NCBI GenBank assembly: GCA_964036155.1
Contig: OZ038423.1
Location: 58,977,249 to 59,041,248 of the forward strand
From: Diploscapter coronatus
Taxonomy: Eukaryota > Nematoda > Chromadorea > Rhabditida > Rhabditidae
Direction: 5' to 3'
DNA length: 64,000 bases
Shown piece by piece: positions 1 to 25,179 of this stretch. The translations under genes were made by a program, and so were the position numbers. The number at the start of each line of letters is the position of its first letter. Within the stretch, counting starts at the first letter, position 1. The notes under the pieces were generated by a model. The model saw only the letters and a program-made list of their open reading frames with translations, was not told where the DNA came from and did not search any database.

Positions 1-2429
1 CTCTGTCGCGGACCTCGTCGTCCCCGTCCAGCAGACATCTGCGCAGCAGCACTTCGATCGAGGATCGCAGATCTGCACACTGGGCACCAAATTTGGCCAG
101 TGCCGTGACTGCTGCAGCGCGCACCTACAAACGAACGCGTGATTGAGGAGAAATGAATGCATTGCAAACATTCGAACCTTCGTGCTCTCGAGAATGACTC
201 GATTGTAGATGTAGCGGATGAAGGAGGAAGGATTGGTGGTGTGCGGAGCCTCTCTGCCCAGCAAATGCAGCACGCGAGTCGACAGCACGTCGTATTCACA
301 GTCCTCGATGAATTCGCACAGATGGCTCAGCCCTGCAATTCGTTTCAGTCTATCTATTGTGGTCTCTTTATCTACCTGCAGCCTTTGCATCGGGATTCTC
401 CTCGATAATGGCGATGATGGTCTCGACGATGGCCTTCTTTGGCTCGAATCCTCCGTCGCTGCGCAGCATGGAATACAGGAAGGGCATCATGACCGAATGC
501 TTGCGGGGGTAGCGTGAGCACAGCGAACGAATTGCATCGATCACCACGATCTGCAACCAGGCTTATTGGAAAAGCTTTACGCTTGTAAAAGCCGTACAGT
601 GGTATTTAAATTAAATTTTCCCTCATTTAATCTGTTTTAGCGGGGTTATTCGAAAATTTCGATCAATTTCAGAAACAAAGAGTGTTGGTGCATAAAAATA
701 AGCGGGTAGGAGATACGGTATAGGTAAAGGCTAGGGTGTACCTCGTCTCTAAGGTTTTTTTCAACTGTGCGGCTTTCACAAGAAGCCGCAACCACTTGAC
801 TATAGGGAATTGTCAATTCTTGCATTGCCAACCTTGAATTCGTCTCCGATCTCGGACACGAACGAGCTGATCTGCTTCATGAGTCTTTCCACACTGCTCT
901 CCGCGCCCGTCTTCAGCAGAGTAGTTATGGCCAAAGTGGCAATCGACCTGTTGCCGTCCGTGATCAGCTTCTCCAAATCCACATTGCAACTCATCACTGC
1001 GTTCGGATGCTTGACAGACACCTGCAAGCAGTTATTCATTAGTGCAAAGAGAGGAGAATACTTGCCTTGTTGAGTGTTTTGACTGCAGCGAAGCGGAGAG
1101 CGGCCTTGGGCGAGGAGCAGAAGAGTTGCAGCACAGAAATGGCAGGGGCCAATTCGGAGGCAGTCGACGTCTTCAGATTGACGAGCGCCGAGGCCGCCTC
1201 GAATACGACCATCTCACTCTTGTGGCGCAGACAGGAGTCGATGAAAGTGAACAGGGAGGGATCCGCTCTGAAAACGAGCATTCGACTCAATTGAAGAAAA
1301 ATGGAATAAAACTGACTGTTCATCCTCGTCCAGTAATTTGGCCGAGATTCTAATGAGATAGCAGATGGCGAAGGGGGAACGCAGCAGATTCTTGCTGAAT
1401 TTCTGGACGAGTTTGTTGACGGCAAGTCGATCGACACTGCGGATGTGGTAGAGCAGCGCCAGTGCATGGTACTGCACCATGTGGTTCTCGGACGAGACTG
1501 ACTCCTGCACTTCGTTCGCCCAGCGGCGGATCACCTGAAATTGGGAGACATTAATAGATCGGAGCCAAGAATGTTGATGGGCCAAAATTTTACGACCCGG
1601 ACCCACAAAGTTCGGATCCGGGGTCAACATCCCTGATCGAAGCATTCCAAGCATATAGCATATGGGCGCTAACGAGTTGGACTATATAGAGCAGGTATAT
1701 AAGGATAATTGAAAAGGGCTCAGCGTCCTCGGTTACCCCTATATACGTGCTTTATATGATCCAGCTTGTTAGCATCCGTATGCCTGGAATATACCAATAA
1801 ATCTAAGCTATTGTTCCTTTTCTTACCTCGACACTCTTCTTCATGAGATGGAGGGAAGAGACCAGAGCAGCCGAGGCGACAGCCCCATTCTTGTCCACGA
1901 TAGCCTGCTTCATGTATCTCTCAATGGTCTGCAGCATTGCAGTGTCGGTAATCTTGCAGAGGGCGCGGATGGCGGAGGCCCTGTAGACGTCCTCTCTGCC
2001 AGTCATGTCCTTCGTCAGACTGCTTGTCACGATGATCACATCGTCAGCCAGCACGGATAGCTCCTTGATGGCTAGGTAGACCAGACGACGCAGAGTGGGG
2101 TCCTTACTCTGCCACAGCTTCGTGATAGCGAAGAACGCCCCAGTTGCCTCCGTTCGGCCGATCGGCTCTCCTGCAAAGGGGGGTGTTGTGTATTTGGTGA
2201 CTGTTTGTCTGACTGACCTTGATTGATGAGATAGAGGAGTTTTGTGAGGATGAGGGAGCATTTCCTCGCATTGAGTGGCGTCTCGTTGAATGCTCGAGCC
2301 TGAAACATGCAGAATTCACTCATCGTCTGCACTGCATTTTTCCACTCTCACCTCTTGCAGCACAGCAGTCTTGTCGAGATTGGCATAGATGTTTCCTCCG
2401 CTCTCGTCGTCCTTCTTGTCGCGTTTCAT
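1..2429 (-). CDS. COPG: Coatomer subunit gamma (partial, 3' end outside window)
   Basis: Gamma subunit of the COPI coat, an adaptor-like HEAT-repeat protein acting in Golgi-to-ER and intra-Golgi vesicle traffic. The start codon is at 2429-2427 and begins [13 protein letters not shown], like the known N-terminus. Exons read in order: [17 protein letters not shown], a long exon near 1827-2171 with [18 protein letters not shown] and YMKQAIVDK, then exons near 1540, 1270, 1020 and 550 with [39 protein letters not shown] and IIEENPDA. These match the metazoan protein closely along the HEAT-repeat trunk. Only the N-terminal half (roughly 470 of about 870 residues) lies in the window; the appendage domain is beyond the left edge. 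The intron at about 1541-1826 holds foldback DNA. Identification is secure; exact splice sites are approximate. Confidence 0.95.
1640..1796. repeat. Foldback (MITE-like) element in a COPG intron
   Basis: The left arm (about 1640-1702, with GCTAACGAGTTGG and GCAGGTATATAAGG) and the right arm (about 1738-1796, with CCCTATATACGTGC and CCAGCTTGTTAGC) are imperfect reverse complements over some 55 bases with a few gaps. There is no reading frame. It lies wholly inside an intron. This is a non-autonomous inverted-repeat element by structure; the superfamily is unknown and no target-site duplication was identified. Confidence 0.6.
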
Positions 2430-3118
2430 GGCTGCCTGTTGACGGACCGTTCGAGTAGTTCTTCTGAACCAGGGAAATTAGCGATTAACGATGAAAATTA
2501 AAATTCAACGAAAAACAAATGGGCAATGAGAGGGAGGTATTCTAGTGCCTGCAGCAGACACGTACACATGTCTGAATTTTAACTACGCGTTTAAACGCAG
2601 AGTACGCTGTAAACATTCGCAGTCGTTGTACGGATAGTGGGATGTTGTTCTGTACTTCTTCTTCTTCTTCATAAGTTCATTTATTTCTTCTTTTTTGGGT
2701 GATTTATCGTATATGTGCAAAATGGGTATATACGAGTATAAAATTGAGGAACCAATCAAAACGGAACGAGAATGAATACCGGAAGGTGGCTAAATATCTT
2801 ATCTGTCTGTACAATTATATTCTCAATCAATTAGCAACGAGTGAATAGATCTCTAGAAAGCTAGAAAGAACTCTGCTTATACATTCGACGCGAAAAGTCG
2901 CTAGAACTATACGTTAAAATAGACATAAATTATCTGAAATATAGACAAGAACAAATCAATTGAATGAATAATCTTGGAAATATCATCATCAGTAGTCATG
3001 TTCATCAATGAGAACTTTGAACATTTTTGGAGTGAAGTGGATTGAGAATTGGCATATTTACATAGAACTTGTAAGGGAAAATCTCTATCTATATATGGAG
3101 TAAGTAAGTGCAGACGAG
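2430..3118. other. Spacer between COPG and FNIP
   Basis: About 690 bases between two genes on the same strand. I see no reading frame with coding character. It holds a short CTT microsatellite near 2661-2672 and AT-rich stretches. It should contain the COPG promoter and the FNIP 3' untranslated region. Confidence 0.6.
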
Positions 3119-6100
3119 TTATGTGACAGAAGAGAGGACAGGGGGGCAATAGACACTGGCCACGTTGACGAGAAGACGCAAGTCCGAATGGTCGACGTCC
3201 ACAATCGAACGGACTCTGTCTGACACGAACGAGGTGGGCGAGGAGGAGCGAGACTCAGAGACCAATTCCACTAGCGATCTGAATGGCAGATTGTGTTCTA
3301 TGCAAATTCGTTGAACGAGAAGCAGACCTGGATTTAGTGAGAATCTCCGTGAGACAGTCCTCGATGAGAGAGAGCATGAACCGAGGGGCCGTACCAATTT
3401 CATACAACTCAGTGAACTGTTCCAGCATCGACACAACGCACTCGCAAGGCGAACTCACTCCTTCTTGGTTGTCTGAGGAACATACCTGAATTACGTCGTC
3501 TGTAAAAATATTCTTCTTCTTCAAGTGCAAACCTCAATTTGCCCGGTGGAAACATTAGCGAAGACGATGACTGCATCTGGCTGTGCAGCTTCGCAGAGAG
3601 AGGATGTCGAGGGGTGGGCCAGCAGCAGGGAGGACGGCACTCGCAGCCACTGCACTTCGTCATTCGGCAATTCTTCGTATATCCTCAAATAGATCAATTA
3701 TACTGTGAATGACTGACTACTTGAGACGAGGTAAAAGGTATGATCTTTTTCTTTACAGAAAACGCACCTCATTTTGACCTTTCCGGGATCAACAACAGCT
3801 GTGTCAAAGCCAGTCAACACGAAATGAGGATAGTAGTAGTCACAAATGCCTGTGAGGACAGAGCGACCGAGGATGTCGCAGGGAGTGGCTGGGGATTGGG
3901 TCGACAGGGCTGTGGAGAGTGAATGGGAGTGCGAGTTGGTCTGCGAGTTCCTGCCGCTCGAGGTCGAGGCTGATTGGGAGGACTGAATTGACTGCAACGA
4001 GATGGGCGAAGTGCACGAGGAGGGAGGAGTCTCGTTCTCTGAAACCACAACCTTATGCTTTCGAAACGTCCTACGTTTGTTCCCGAAGAAAATAAGCGAG
4101 TATGGGAAAGAAATGAGCAATGAGCGCGCTCAATTGCCAAAACAGCGGTCGGGATTTGCGCGCTTGAGAACGATGCACAACGCGCAGCAGGGCTGCAGAT
4201 GAGCGGGACTAGGGTCTAACCATAAAGAACATAAGACCATGAAACAGTTCATTTTCTGCAGAAGCAGCAATTTCTCTGCATACCTTTCTGGGTGGGCTGT
4301 GAAGAAGAAGAAGAAGAGGGCCCTGCTTCGCTGCCTTCGTTATTGGACGAGGAAGCACTTGTCGAGCTGTTCGCCAGCATTGGATATTCGTGTGGATAAG
4401 TCGAAGGAATGCACTCCTCGATCGCCAGGGACTCCAGCGAGTCTTCGTCGATGTCTGCAAAGAGGAATTCATTGTCATTGTCATTAGAATGCATGTGCAT
4501 TTTCTTACTCCCGAGGGCGTACATTGTTCAACAAAGTGAGACGATGTTCAACAAATTGACATGAGCTATGGTGTTGTTTAATAAAGGCAGAAATTGACTT
4601 ATGGAGCTCTTGGTTAAATGATAAACCAAGGATGTCAATAGAATTAGATTACTTTAGGAGAAAGGATAGGGTAAGGTAGGATCAGAAATTTGTAGATTTG
4701 GGGTCGATTAAACAAGTTCTTCCGTGTAAAAATAAGGTTGATTATTTCGTGGTCAAACTTCGGGCTGAATTCTAGAAGTAAAATAATTGATATGAAAATG
4801 TTTTGCTGAACATCGCCACAATAACAAGTGTAGCGTTGTTCAACGAAACATTTGTTGAACAACGCTACGAACTCCTTACTCCTCTCGAGAATGGTGCAGC
4901 AGCGAATGAAGTAGGACATAATGTAGATGAGTTTCATGACGAGTGCCGGTTCGCCGCCACAGATGACTGTCTTCGAGGTGTGCTGTGCAGAGCCAATGTT
5001 CCCATTCACTTCCAGGTACTGCGCCAGGTGAGCGTTGTACGAGATTCGATGTCCGCCCTGCAAATTCGTGAAGTGAAGAGTGATTATGGTTGAAAGAACT
5101 CGTACCAGAAAGACCCCATTTGCCCTATCTTCCCACTCTGCATTGTCGTTGAGAGGCACAGAGGCGACAGAAGCCACCCAGGACATGTGGTGCATTAGGA
5201 CTGCCGAGATGAGACGCGACAGGAAGCTGCATAGAACAGATAGAAAACTCATAAGAGATCGGACTGACTAATTTTCATGCTTGGTCTCGAGCCGCTCGAT
5301 TGTCTCTGCCAGTCGATCGCAGAAATCCCTCGCAATTGCGTCCTTCTCGGGGCAGCTGGGCGTGAATTGGGAAGCGCTGTAATCGTGTAGACTCAGCCAC
5401 AGAGGGTTCTTGATGCGATTTGCATTGTGCAGCTGGCAAATCGACTGGGCGATGTCCCTGAAGGCCCCGTGCACGTTCTCGATGAATGTCTGTGCGTAGA
5501 GACAGGCTCGCTTCATTCGGGCCTCCAGGCGAGAGAACTCACTCTCGAGGAGGGGAATGTGCTGAAAAGGAGCAAGTGTTGCAGAGCAACTAAATTCTAT
5601 TGGAATCTACCTGCAGAATGAAGTTGCGTTGCACGTCTGGGATGAGCAGGGCGAAGGCGATATATCGATGCGAGTCGTCCTCGTTGTTGATCGATTCGAG
5701 GGAATTCAGACGGCTGTGCGAACGCAACAGCGAATTGTCTGCAATGGAATAATGCATTGAAGGGAGGACAGAAGGTGAACTGACTTGACTCGGAAAGACT
5801 GGTCGATTGTGACAAGTGAAGGCGAGTGTCGATGGAAAGTCTGTGGGGTGGGGAGAAGGAACTGCTGCTGAAGGGCTCGTCTTCCTCCACATTGCCTCGA
5901 GCGCTCATGCTTCCACGAATCTGCAAACAATGCATACTCCTGGTCAGTCCTCTGTAATGCATACCGGTATGAAAGACTCCGGCATGGCCATTGGAGTGAG
6001 CGATCTCGTGCCCATTCCCTCTGTACTTCGCACTGTGCTTGTGTATTGCGAATCCGAGTCTGAAGAGGTCTGCGAAGTGTGCGATTCGCTGATGTGGCGA

Positions 6101-7716
6101 CTGCTGGAATCAGTAATTTCGCATCTTCTTCAAAAATGAATTCAACTCACTCCTGATCATTGGAAACTGGCCTGCCTCCTTTCGTCATTGTAAAGATTTT
6201 ACTCACCATCAACTTGTCTCCATCACTAAAATAAATAGTTTATGTTTATCTCCCGAATTTTCTGTGGAAATGTTCTCTCTATGGGATAAAGGGACTTGTA
6301 TCGCTCACGAGGAACATAAACTGTATGTTAATAACAGACCCCGCTCAAAATTGGTGGGTAAGTCAATTCGAGTACGCTGATTACTAATATCATGTTGAAA
6401 AGTGCCCACAGTGCATCCTGATTCCAGGAATTGACTTCGAAGTTTTCCTTCTTACTCTTTGCTGCTGCAACGAATAGTGACAATGTTTAATGATTGTTTT
6501 GGAACGTAAGCTAGTTTTGCAAAGCAAAGAAAGAAGCAAACTTTGATAGAAAATCCTGGAATCAGTAAGCATAGCGGGCACTTTTCAGCATGATATTAGT
6601 AATCAGCGTACTCGATTTGACTAACCCCCATTAATTTTGAGCGGGATCTGTGATTAACACTATTTACGTTCCTTGTCAAATAGTTAAATTAGGAAGCAAG
6701 TTCCCCCAAAACATGACTCCAAAAAGTAACAAATTCTAATAATAGCATGTAATGAAAACTTGGAATATGAAGCCGTTTGGTCTTTCCTTAAATGACTGGC
6801 AGACCTGAGTGTGACGTTGTGCAGCTTGAAAGTGTCGTTGATTGCATTGCAAGGATTGACTCCGAACACGAGCGGCTCGAGACTCTTGACTTCGGGACTG
6901 CGACGCAGCAGCTGGAAGAGGCCGCAGGCAGAGCGTTTGGAATTCGGCAGCATGGGCTCTGTGACAGGCACGACTGTGAGCGAGTCGAACAGAACTCGAT
7001 GCTGGTTGTCCAGAATGAGTATTCGCAGACTGTCTTCGTGCATTATGGATGGAGGAGGATTTCTGCAAGGCGATTACAGCGCATATGAATGGAGTGAATT
7101 TGACAGCGAATGAAAGAATTTTTGAATATGCCCGATGCCTACAAATTAAACGAAAACGATATGGAGAGGTTGTTGTGCTAGGGCAGTGCCTGGATCCGCG
7201 AAACTCCCGGAACCTCCGAAACCTTCCTATAGGAACCCCCCTCTGGAGGGGGGGTTCTTCTGGGAAACAATTCGGAACTTCATTTTCGGAAGGAAGTTCC
7301 TATAGGAAGAGTTTCGGGAATCTCGTGGATCCGGACACAGGTTAGGGTAAATTTAGTATGGCAACTTATATGACGGAGGGTGTCTTCCTCGCACTATTTC
7401 TTCCTACTCTCACATTCCCTATCCCTAACTACAGACTCGGTCCTCCGTCATATAGCAACTGTCATTTAATATCGAAGTGATTAGCACATCGGGTTGTGCA
7501 TTTCGGTACCAGATTTATCCTATTTTTCAATTGTATTCATTCGAAGTCTGGCATATTCCAAAAGGCCAAATAAACTCACGAATAATTGGCCCAGTCGAAC
7601 GGCTTGTCTCTGTCTCTATTCTTATCCCTGCTCCTCTGCGCACTGCTCCCTGCCTCCCCTGCATCGTTCGTCAGTTTGCGTTTCTTCGAGAAGAAACCAC
7701 GCATCAAGGAAGACAT
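3119..7716 (-). CDS. FNIP: Folliculin-interacting protein
   Basis: Partner of folliculin; the pair works at the lysosome in Rag-GTPase/mTORC1 and AMPK signalling. The start at 7716-7714 gives MSSLMRGFFSKKRKL. The second exon (from about 7063) has ILILDNQHRVLFDS, the conserved N-terminal FNIP strand. Middle exons carry a longin/DENN-like region with HRYIAFALLIPDVQRNF (about 5640) and MHHMSWVASVASVPL (about 5200), then NAHLAQYLEV and IMSYFIRCC. A low-complexity Ser-rich linker lies near 4260-4450. The C-terminal part has DILGRSVLTGICDYYYPHF (about 3840) and ends HSDLRLLVNVASVYCPPV, matching the C-terminus of animal FNIP1/2. Stop at 3121-3119. Around a dozen exons. Intron 1 carries two foldback elements and another intron a 365-bp MITE. 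Splice sites in the middle are approximate. Confidence 0.88.
6310..6674. mobile_element. MITE with long terminal inverted repeats, copy 1
   Basis: It begins AGGAACATAAACTG and ends with the complementary TTACGTTCCTT. The two arms stay complementary for about 100 bases (including GTACGCTGATTACTAATATC). A near-identical copy lies at 34184-34560, with the same centre (GACTTCGAAGTTTTCC, CTTACTCTTTGCTGCTGC). There is no coding capacity. It sits in an FNIP intron. No clear target-site duplication was found, so the superfamily is open. Confidence 0.85.
7192..7332. repeat. Foldback element A in FNIP intron 1
   Basis: It begins GGATCCGCGAAACTCCCGG and ends CGGGAATCTCGTGGATCC; these are near-perfect reverse complements. 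The centre has a second palindrome, CCTCTGGAGG, within runs of C and G. It is GC-richer than the surrounding intron. No reading frame. Confidence 0.65.
7366..7456. repeat. Foldback element B in FNIP intron 1
   Basis: TATATGACGGAGG at the left is repeated exactly as CCTCCGTCATATA at the right, about 75 bases later. The outer bases (GCAACT / AGCAACT) are not part of the exact palindrome. It lies about 35 bp from element A. Confidence 0.6.
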
Positions 7717-8736
7717 TCTGAAGGGGGGTTGACTGAATTTGATGAAACAGGAAATTAGAACTCACGAGTATGGTTGTCAGCGAGTAGAGTGAATTGGTTG
7801 AGTTTGAGCGAGCAGCTAGTGGAATGTCTGTTTTTCAGAAAGACCCTTTTCCAGCTACTCCAATTAGTATCGACAAGTATTCATCAAATTCCTGAAACGA
7901 ATAAAAATGAAAAAAAAAACATGAAAATGGATCAATGTAACCCGCCGCGATTCCCTGCTCTCAGCCTCCATTTCTCTGGCGCTCTAGCCTTTCACTGTGT
8001 CGCACGCTTTTTACACTGCGCACATGAATTTCCTTTCATTTTCGATTTTTTTTCATTTTTTGTTGAATTTCGGATAATTTGACTAATCTCTAGTGTTTCT
8101 TATGTTTAGGTTTTATTTCTACCCAAAATGTTGCGATCCTGCTTGTGATGTTGAAATACTCTCACTTTTGTGCATTTTATATTCAAGAAAACAGCTATGA
8201 AAATCATTAATTTCATTCACACTGGTTAATTCGCGAATGAAATCCACAAAATTATGCTAAAAATGAGGATAATTACAGAAAGAATGAGAAAAAATTAAAC
8301 TTTAACCTAACTTGAACTGAAAAATTTTCGAGGCCGAACTTGAATTAAACCGACTTCCAGACAGTTCGGACAACCCTGATTAAAAAGAAATCTTTATTTC
8401 AGTTACAATTATCCCTCATCACTTTTGGATGTCTTCGAGTTGTCTGTATCATGTGCGTTGAAATGAAATTATTATTTCATATTTTATTGAATAAAATTTA
8501 TATATGAAATCATATCAATAAATTTTATTTTACTGTCAACGACTGGGAAATACTCCAAACGTGAAAATTGTTCAAATTTCCAACTAATACCTAATATAAA
8601 ATTTTCTGCAATTTGAATATAATAAATAACGTAGAGATGATATATCGAATATCAAATTAAAGGTTCCTTTCTCTTCAAAGGGAAGAATCTCACCACAGCT
8701 AGTCCCGTATATAAGTTCGGCTACTTGAATATGCAT
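7717..8736. other. Spacer between FNIP and the F-box/kelch gene
   Basis: About 1 kb, AT-rich in the right half. No coding frame of substance. The motif GACAACCCTGATT near 8371 resembles the end of the hAT-like element at 54266-54408, but no matching left end was found. Confidence 0.5.
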
Positions 8737-10037
8737 TCAACTGAGAAGGCAGCTATCCTTGATAGTCGCAAGAAAGTTTCTCAGTTTTCCTACTTCTTGC
8801 CATTTATTCGCTCGTGGATCGTATTCCTCGATTGAATTACAAAAATTTTGGCATATCCTTTTTTGAAATCTAGATTAACAAATATTTCGTATAAAGATAA
8901 AGATATGCAAAATCTTAGCTCACCCTCCTATTGCAAACAATTTCCTGTTAGTGACAATGAGCGAATGATCATGTCTGGTATAGTTCATATCAGCGATTCG
9001 AGAAATTCGACTGTCAACTGGAGCTGAGGGATCGAAACACAGACAGGATTTTAATGTATTATCGCTACTAAATATATAATGATACATTATTTATCATATA
9101 AAATTAACGACTTATGTCCTCCAGCTATGTAAATTCTTCCATTTAACGATGCAACTCCGAAAGATCTTCGTTCTTTTGGAATCTTTCCAACTTCAATCCA
9201 TTCCCGTTCATCATCTGATAATCGATATATCATATTACTATGCCATTCATCAATAACTGAATAGCCACAATTACAATAATGAATATGCTTTAATATGACC
9301 GTATAAAATTTCATCGCATGTTATTGTTTGAGCACGACTAATTGAACGAGGAAAAGCAGGTCCTATTTCCCATCGTCCATCTATTAAAACCTGAATAAAT
9401 TATTTGATGGGTTTTCATTCGATCTTCTTACATCAACTCGATTCGTAGTTTGATATGCTACAGAACTGTATCCACCCAAATAATACAGTTTGTCTTTGAA
9501 ATAAGCCATAGATACATCACGCCATTCAGGAGGATCTGGTCCTGCAAAGGATGCAATAAAATTAAACCAATTTATTGACTTTTGTAACATTACCTCTAGT
9601 GATTTGTCGAGTATTCAGATCGAAAATCTCAAATACTTTTTCTTTACCGTCCAATGCAAAAATCTAAAATTTATAAAATTGGCAATGCCGAATAAAATAA
9701 TCTACTTTATCTTTTGTAGTTGCTACTTGATCTGTCCATAAATAATTAGTAAATTCCACAATCTGCTTAACAGAATTAGTATGCGAATCAAACAGACAAA
9801 TTCTTCCTTCATAAATATTGCCGTTTTTATAAGACACTAAATACTATAATTAATTTCCGCTCATACAAAGGGTATTCTCCTACGATAGAATAAAGTTTTC
9901 CTCTCGAGCGCCATCGGCAGATATTTCTTGACTATTTGCATCATCCTCTTGTTAGTCCAGGCCAATTGTCCCAGATCTTTGAATTCGGGATATTGGCAGA
10001 TCAACAGTATAATTTCGACTGGTAAATTGGCTAACAT
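8737..10037 (-). CDS. F-box and kelch-repeat protein
   Basis: Probable substrate receptor of an SCF ubiquitin ligase: the F-box binds SKP1 and the kelch blades bind the target. The start at 10037-10035 opens an F-box (NLPVEIILLICQYPEF..DLGQLAWTNKR). Six short introns of about 45 bases follow. Kelch signatures come in order: KLYYLGGYSS, RSFGVASLNGRIYIAGG, NRKLFAIGG, with EEYDPRANKWQEVGKL near the end; stop at 8739-8737. The product is about 330 residues. The last kelch unit lacks its usual hydrophobic-GG strand, so an extra 3' exon may be missed or the propeller is short. A TTG codon 33 bases upstream extends the frame, but no ATG does. A paralogous fragment lies at 48585-48842. Confidence 0.8.
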
Positions 10038-10239
10038 CTTTGTTAATTCTTTGTCAAGAGACCTGAACAATCACCATAATAATCTTTCAAAATAGAATTA
10101 GTAAAGAATATTGACTAAATGAGAAAGTAAGCAGTTAATGTTTGAAATTGATCATTGAAGAACGAAGAATGAAACTACTAAATTGATGCTTCACCATTTT
10201 ATCAGACTAAAAATCGATTCCTAACACATGGTTTATCAC

Positions 10240-10410
10240 TTAAGAGCCATTCCACGAATAGCTGTAACAAGGGTCCGGACAATTGCAAAAGTGTTTCGAA
10301 ACCAAACAAAACCCATATGGGTATAGCTATCCCTATGGATCTTATTTAGTCTGGAGGATTTTTCGGAACCTGTACCAAAAAGTGTGATTATTTCGTGGAA
10401 TGTCTCTTAA
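10240..10410. repeat. Foldback (MITE-like) element upstream of the F-box/kelch gene
   Basis: The left end TTAAGAGCCATTCCACGAATA pairs with the right end TTATTTCGTGGAATGTCTCTTAA as terminal inverted repeats of about 20 bases. The interior contains the palindrome ACCCATATGGGT. No reading frame. It lies about 200 bp from the start codon of the F-box/kelch gene. Confidence 0.65.
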
Positions 10411-11247
10411 CACTTGTCATTCGTCTTTATTCGTTCATCATTGAAATGTCGACCAAGTAATCTCTAGTTTAACATTATAAAATAGAAGTCTAAAACTGCC
10501 TAGGATCAAATTTTTAAACTTGTATTTGTTCAGAGCAAATAACAATAGAATTGAACAATTTTAGAGTGAGTATTAACTAAGGCGTGGTTGTAATCGATTT
10601 TCTTTAATCCTACTTTTCTAAACTAAAGTTATTTTAAACTCCATCAAACTAAAAAAACCTCAACACACATCTAAACAAAAGATAGGTATTGAAGGAAATT
10701 CAATCCCAAACCTACAAATCTATATAGATTTAAAAGAAAATGAATATTTTATTACTTCATAAAAGGAATTTTTAAAAATCGATAACAAGTGGATAAAGCC
10801 AAAACAACGATTATGCAAATGTCAACGTGGTCGAGAACAAGATAAAAATTACTATGAAAAAACCGCGCCCTCTTCTGCAAAAATTTAAAACCGCAAAAGT
10901 GGACGTGGTTTTAAGCATTTTGAAATGAAAAATCAACAATAACAAAGTGTCGTTGGAACCGTATGTTGTAAAGCAACCTTCCAATCTTTGGAGCATTTAA
11001 GTGAAACTCTGAGCAATGTCATCAAAGTCGAATGTCCAAGAAAGATTCTAAAAATCTGGTTTTACTTTATAAGAGAGAGCGTGACCCAAATTTTTCTCAC
11101 CGAAATATTTTTTCTCAATTAAAATTTTCAATTATCGATAAAGTACAGACTCTAAAAACCGTCTGGAATAACTCAGCCTACTCGAAATTAGAATAAACCA
11201 CGCCTCTTTCAAATATCGCTTTCATTTTCACTTTTCAGCCAACCTGT
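10411..11247. other. AT-rich spacer upstream of the kelch gene / downstream of ABCC
   Basis: About 840 bases with no coding frame of note; AT-rich with poly-A and poly-T runs. It should contain the 3' untranslated region of the ABCC gene. No other structure seen. Confidence 0.5.
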
Positions 11248-23814
<12,567 letters not shown>

Positions 23815-24941
23815 TTTTCTAAAGAAATTACCCTGATTTCATCCGATCGAATTACCTGAAAATTTTTTTTTAAATCAACAAAGGAAAATCGAGAGCGAAA
23901 GGTTGCGAGTACTTTTCTCCAAAAATTGAAAACTTATCAAAGAAGAAAAGAAGAAGGAAGAAATAACGTTTAGGAGGAAAATACTCACAGCTAAAACGAA
24001 CAAGCTACGGCATTCTTGAAAGTAAACATTTTTGATATATTTTTTAAAAATAATAAAAGCTGTGCCATTTTCCGTCGAAATTTGATCATTCGAAAATCAA
24101 GAGCAACATTTATAAGCCCGAAAAATAGCAGGAGTGAATTTCGAAACGAAAGGAAATGTCATCAAAAACAGAAGCTTTTCGAATAAAAATCATATCGGAA
24201 AAGATCAGTGGCATGAAAAATAAATCTGAAGCAAAAACTAGAGCGTGAAAGTGATAAGGTAAAATAAAATGATGAAATTTTTTATGACAAAACTCGGACT
24301 CTCAGGCTGAAGCAGAGAAGCTAGAGAACATGAAAAATAGTGAACTAAAATGAGAGGGGAAAGTAAAATAGTGCATAATTTTGATAGATCAAAAGATAGA
24401 GAAAGAGAAATAGTATGGTTTTCCAGAAGACGGAAAAATGATAAATTATCAGTGACAAAATTGGATTATCAAGAGGCCACAAACACTACGCATTTCGGGG
24501 AGATTTTCGAAAGTATTGAAGCTGGGAAAAAATTAAATTTGGTCAAAAACGATCTTTTTTCTTGATAAATTTCACTGGTAAAGTCCTTATAAATCCCAGA
24601 TCCAGAAAATCCCTTGAAATCGAGAAATTTTGAAACGTACTCTAAAATTATGAAAATTGGACTTTCCCAAAGAAACATTTTTGGTAGATTATTGTATTTC
24701 TGAAGTGAACTAAAAACCATTCTATTTTTGTATAGAAGTAGCTGGATTGAAGCCTATTTTAACCAGAATTTTCTGAAAAGGTAGTATCCCATCACAATTG
24801 CACGACAATATTTCGGAACTGCGTGCTTCAAAATGTGCATTAATTTGAGTGATTATTTGATAAGCTTCTACTATTGACGGATGAATTTTGCATCACTATA
24901 AGTCGAAAGAGCCGAAATAGTATAGCAAAAAGAAAGGGCAA

Positions 24942-25004
24942 AGCCATATTTCTCTAACTTTTCCATACTATTTTCACTTTTTAATTGTTAGAGAAAAAAT
25001 GGCT
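24942..25004. repeat. Inverted repeat
   Basis: AGCCATATTTCTCTAAC and GTTAGAGAAAAAATGGCT are reverse complements with one or two mismatches, separated by about 27 bases. No reading frame. Confidence 0.5.
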
Positions 25005-25179
25005 CTGTTATCAGTATCCAAAAGCTTAAACTGAACAAAGATTATTGGCTCGAGTGGGAAAGAATGATTATGTCATAGTTTTGAAAAAGGGCATAGACGC
25101 AGAGATGAAGCATAATTCCAGGCTACAAGCATATGCAAATGTGGATATGCTTTTCGTGAATTTTCGAGAAAAAAAATCA

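Noticed and set aside
8330..8395. Second hAT-like element ending GACAACCCTGATT
   Set aside because: Only one end is visible; no complementary left end or 8-bp duplication.
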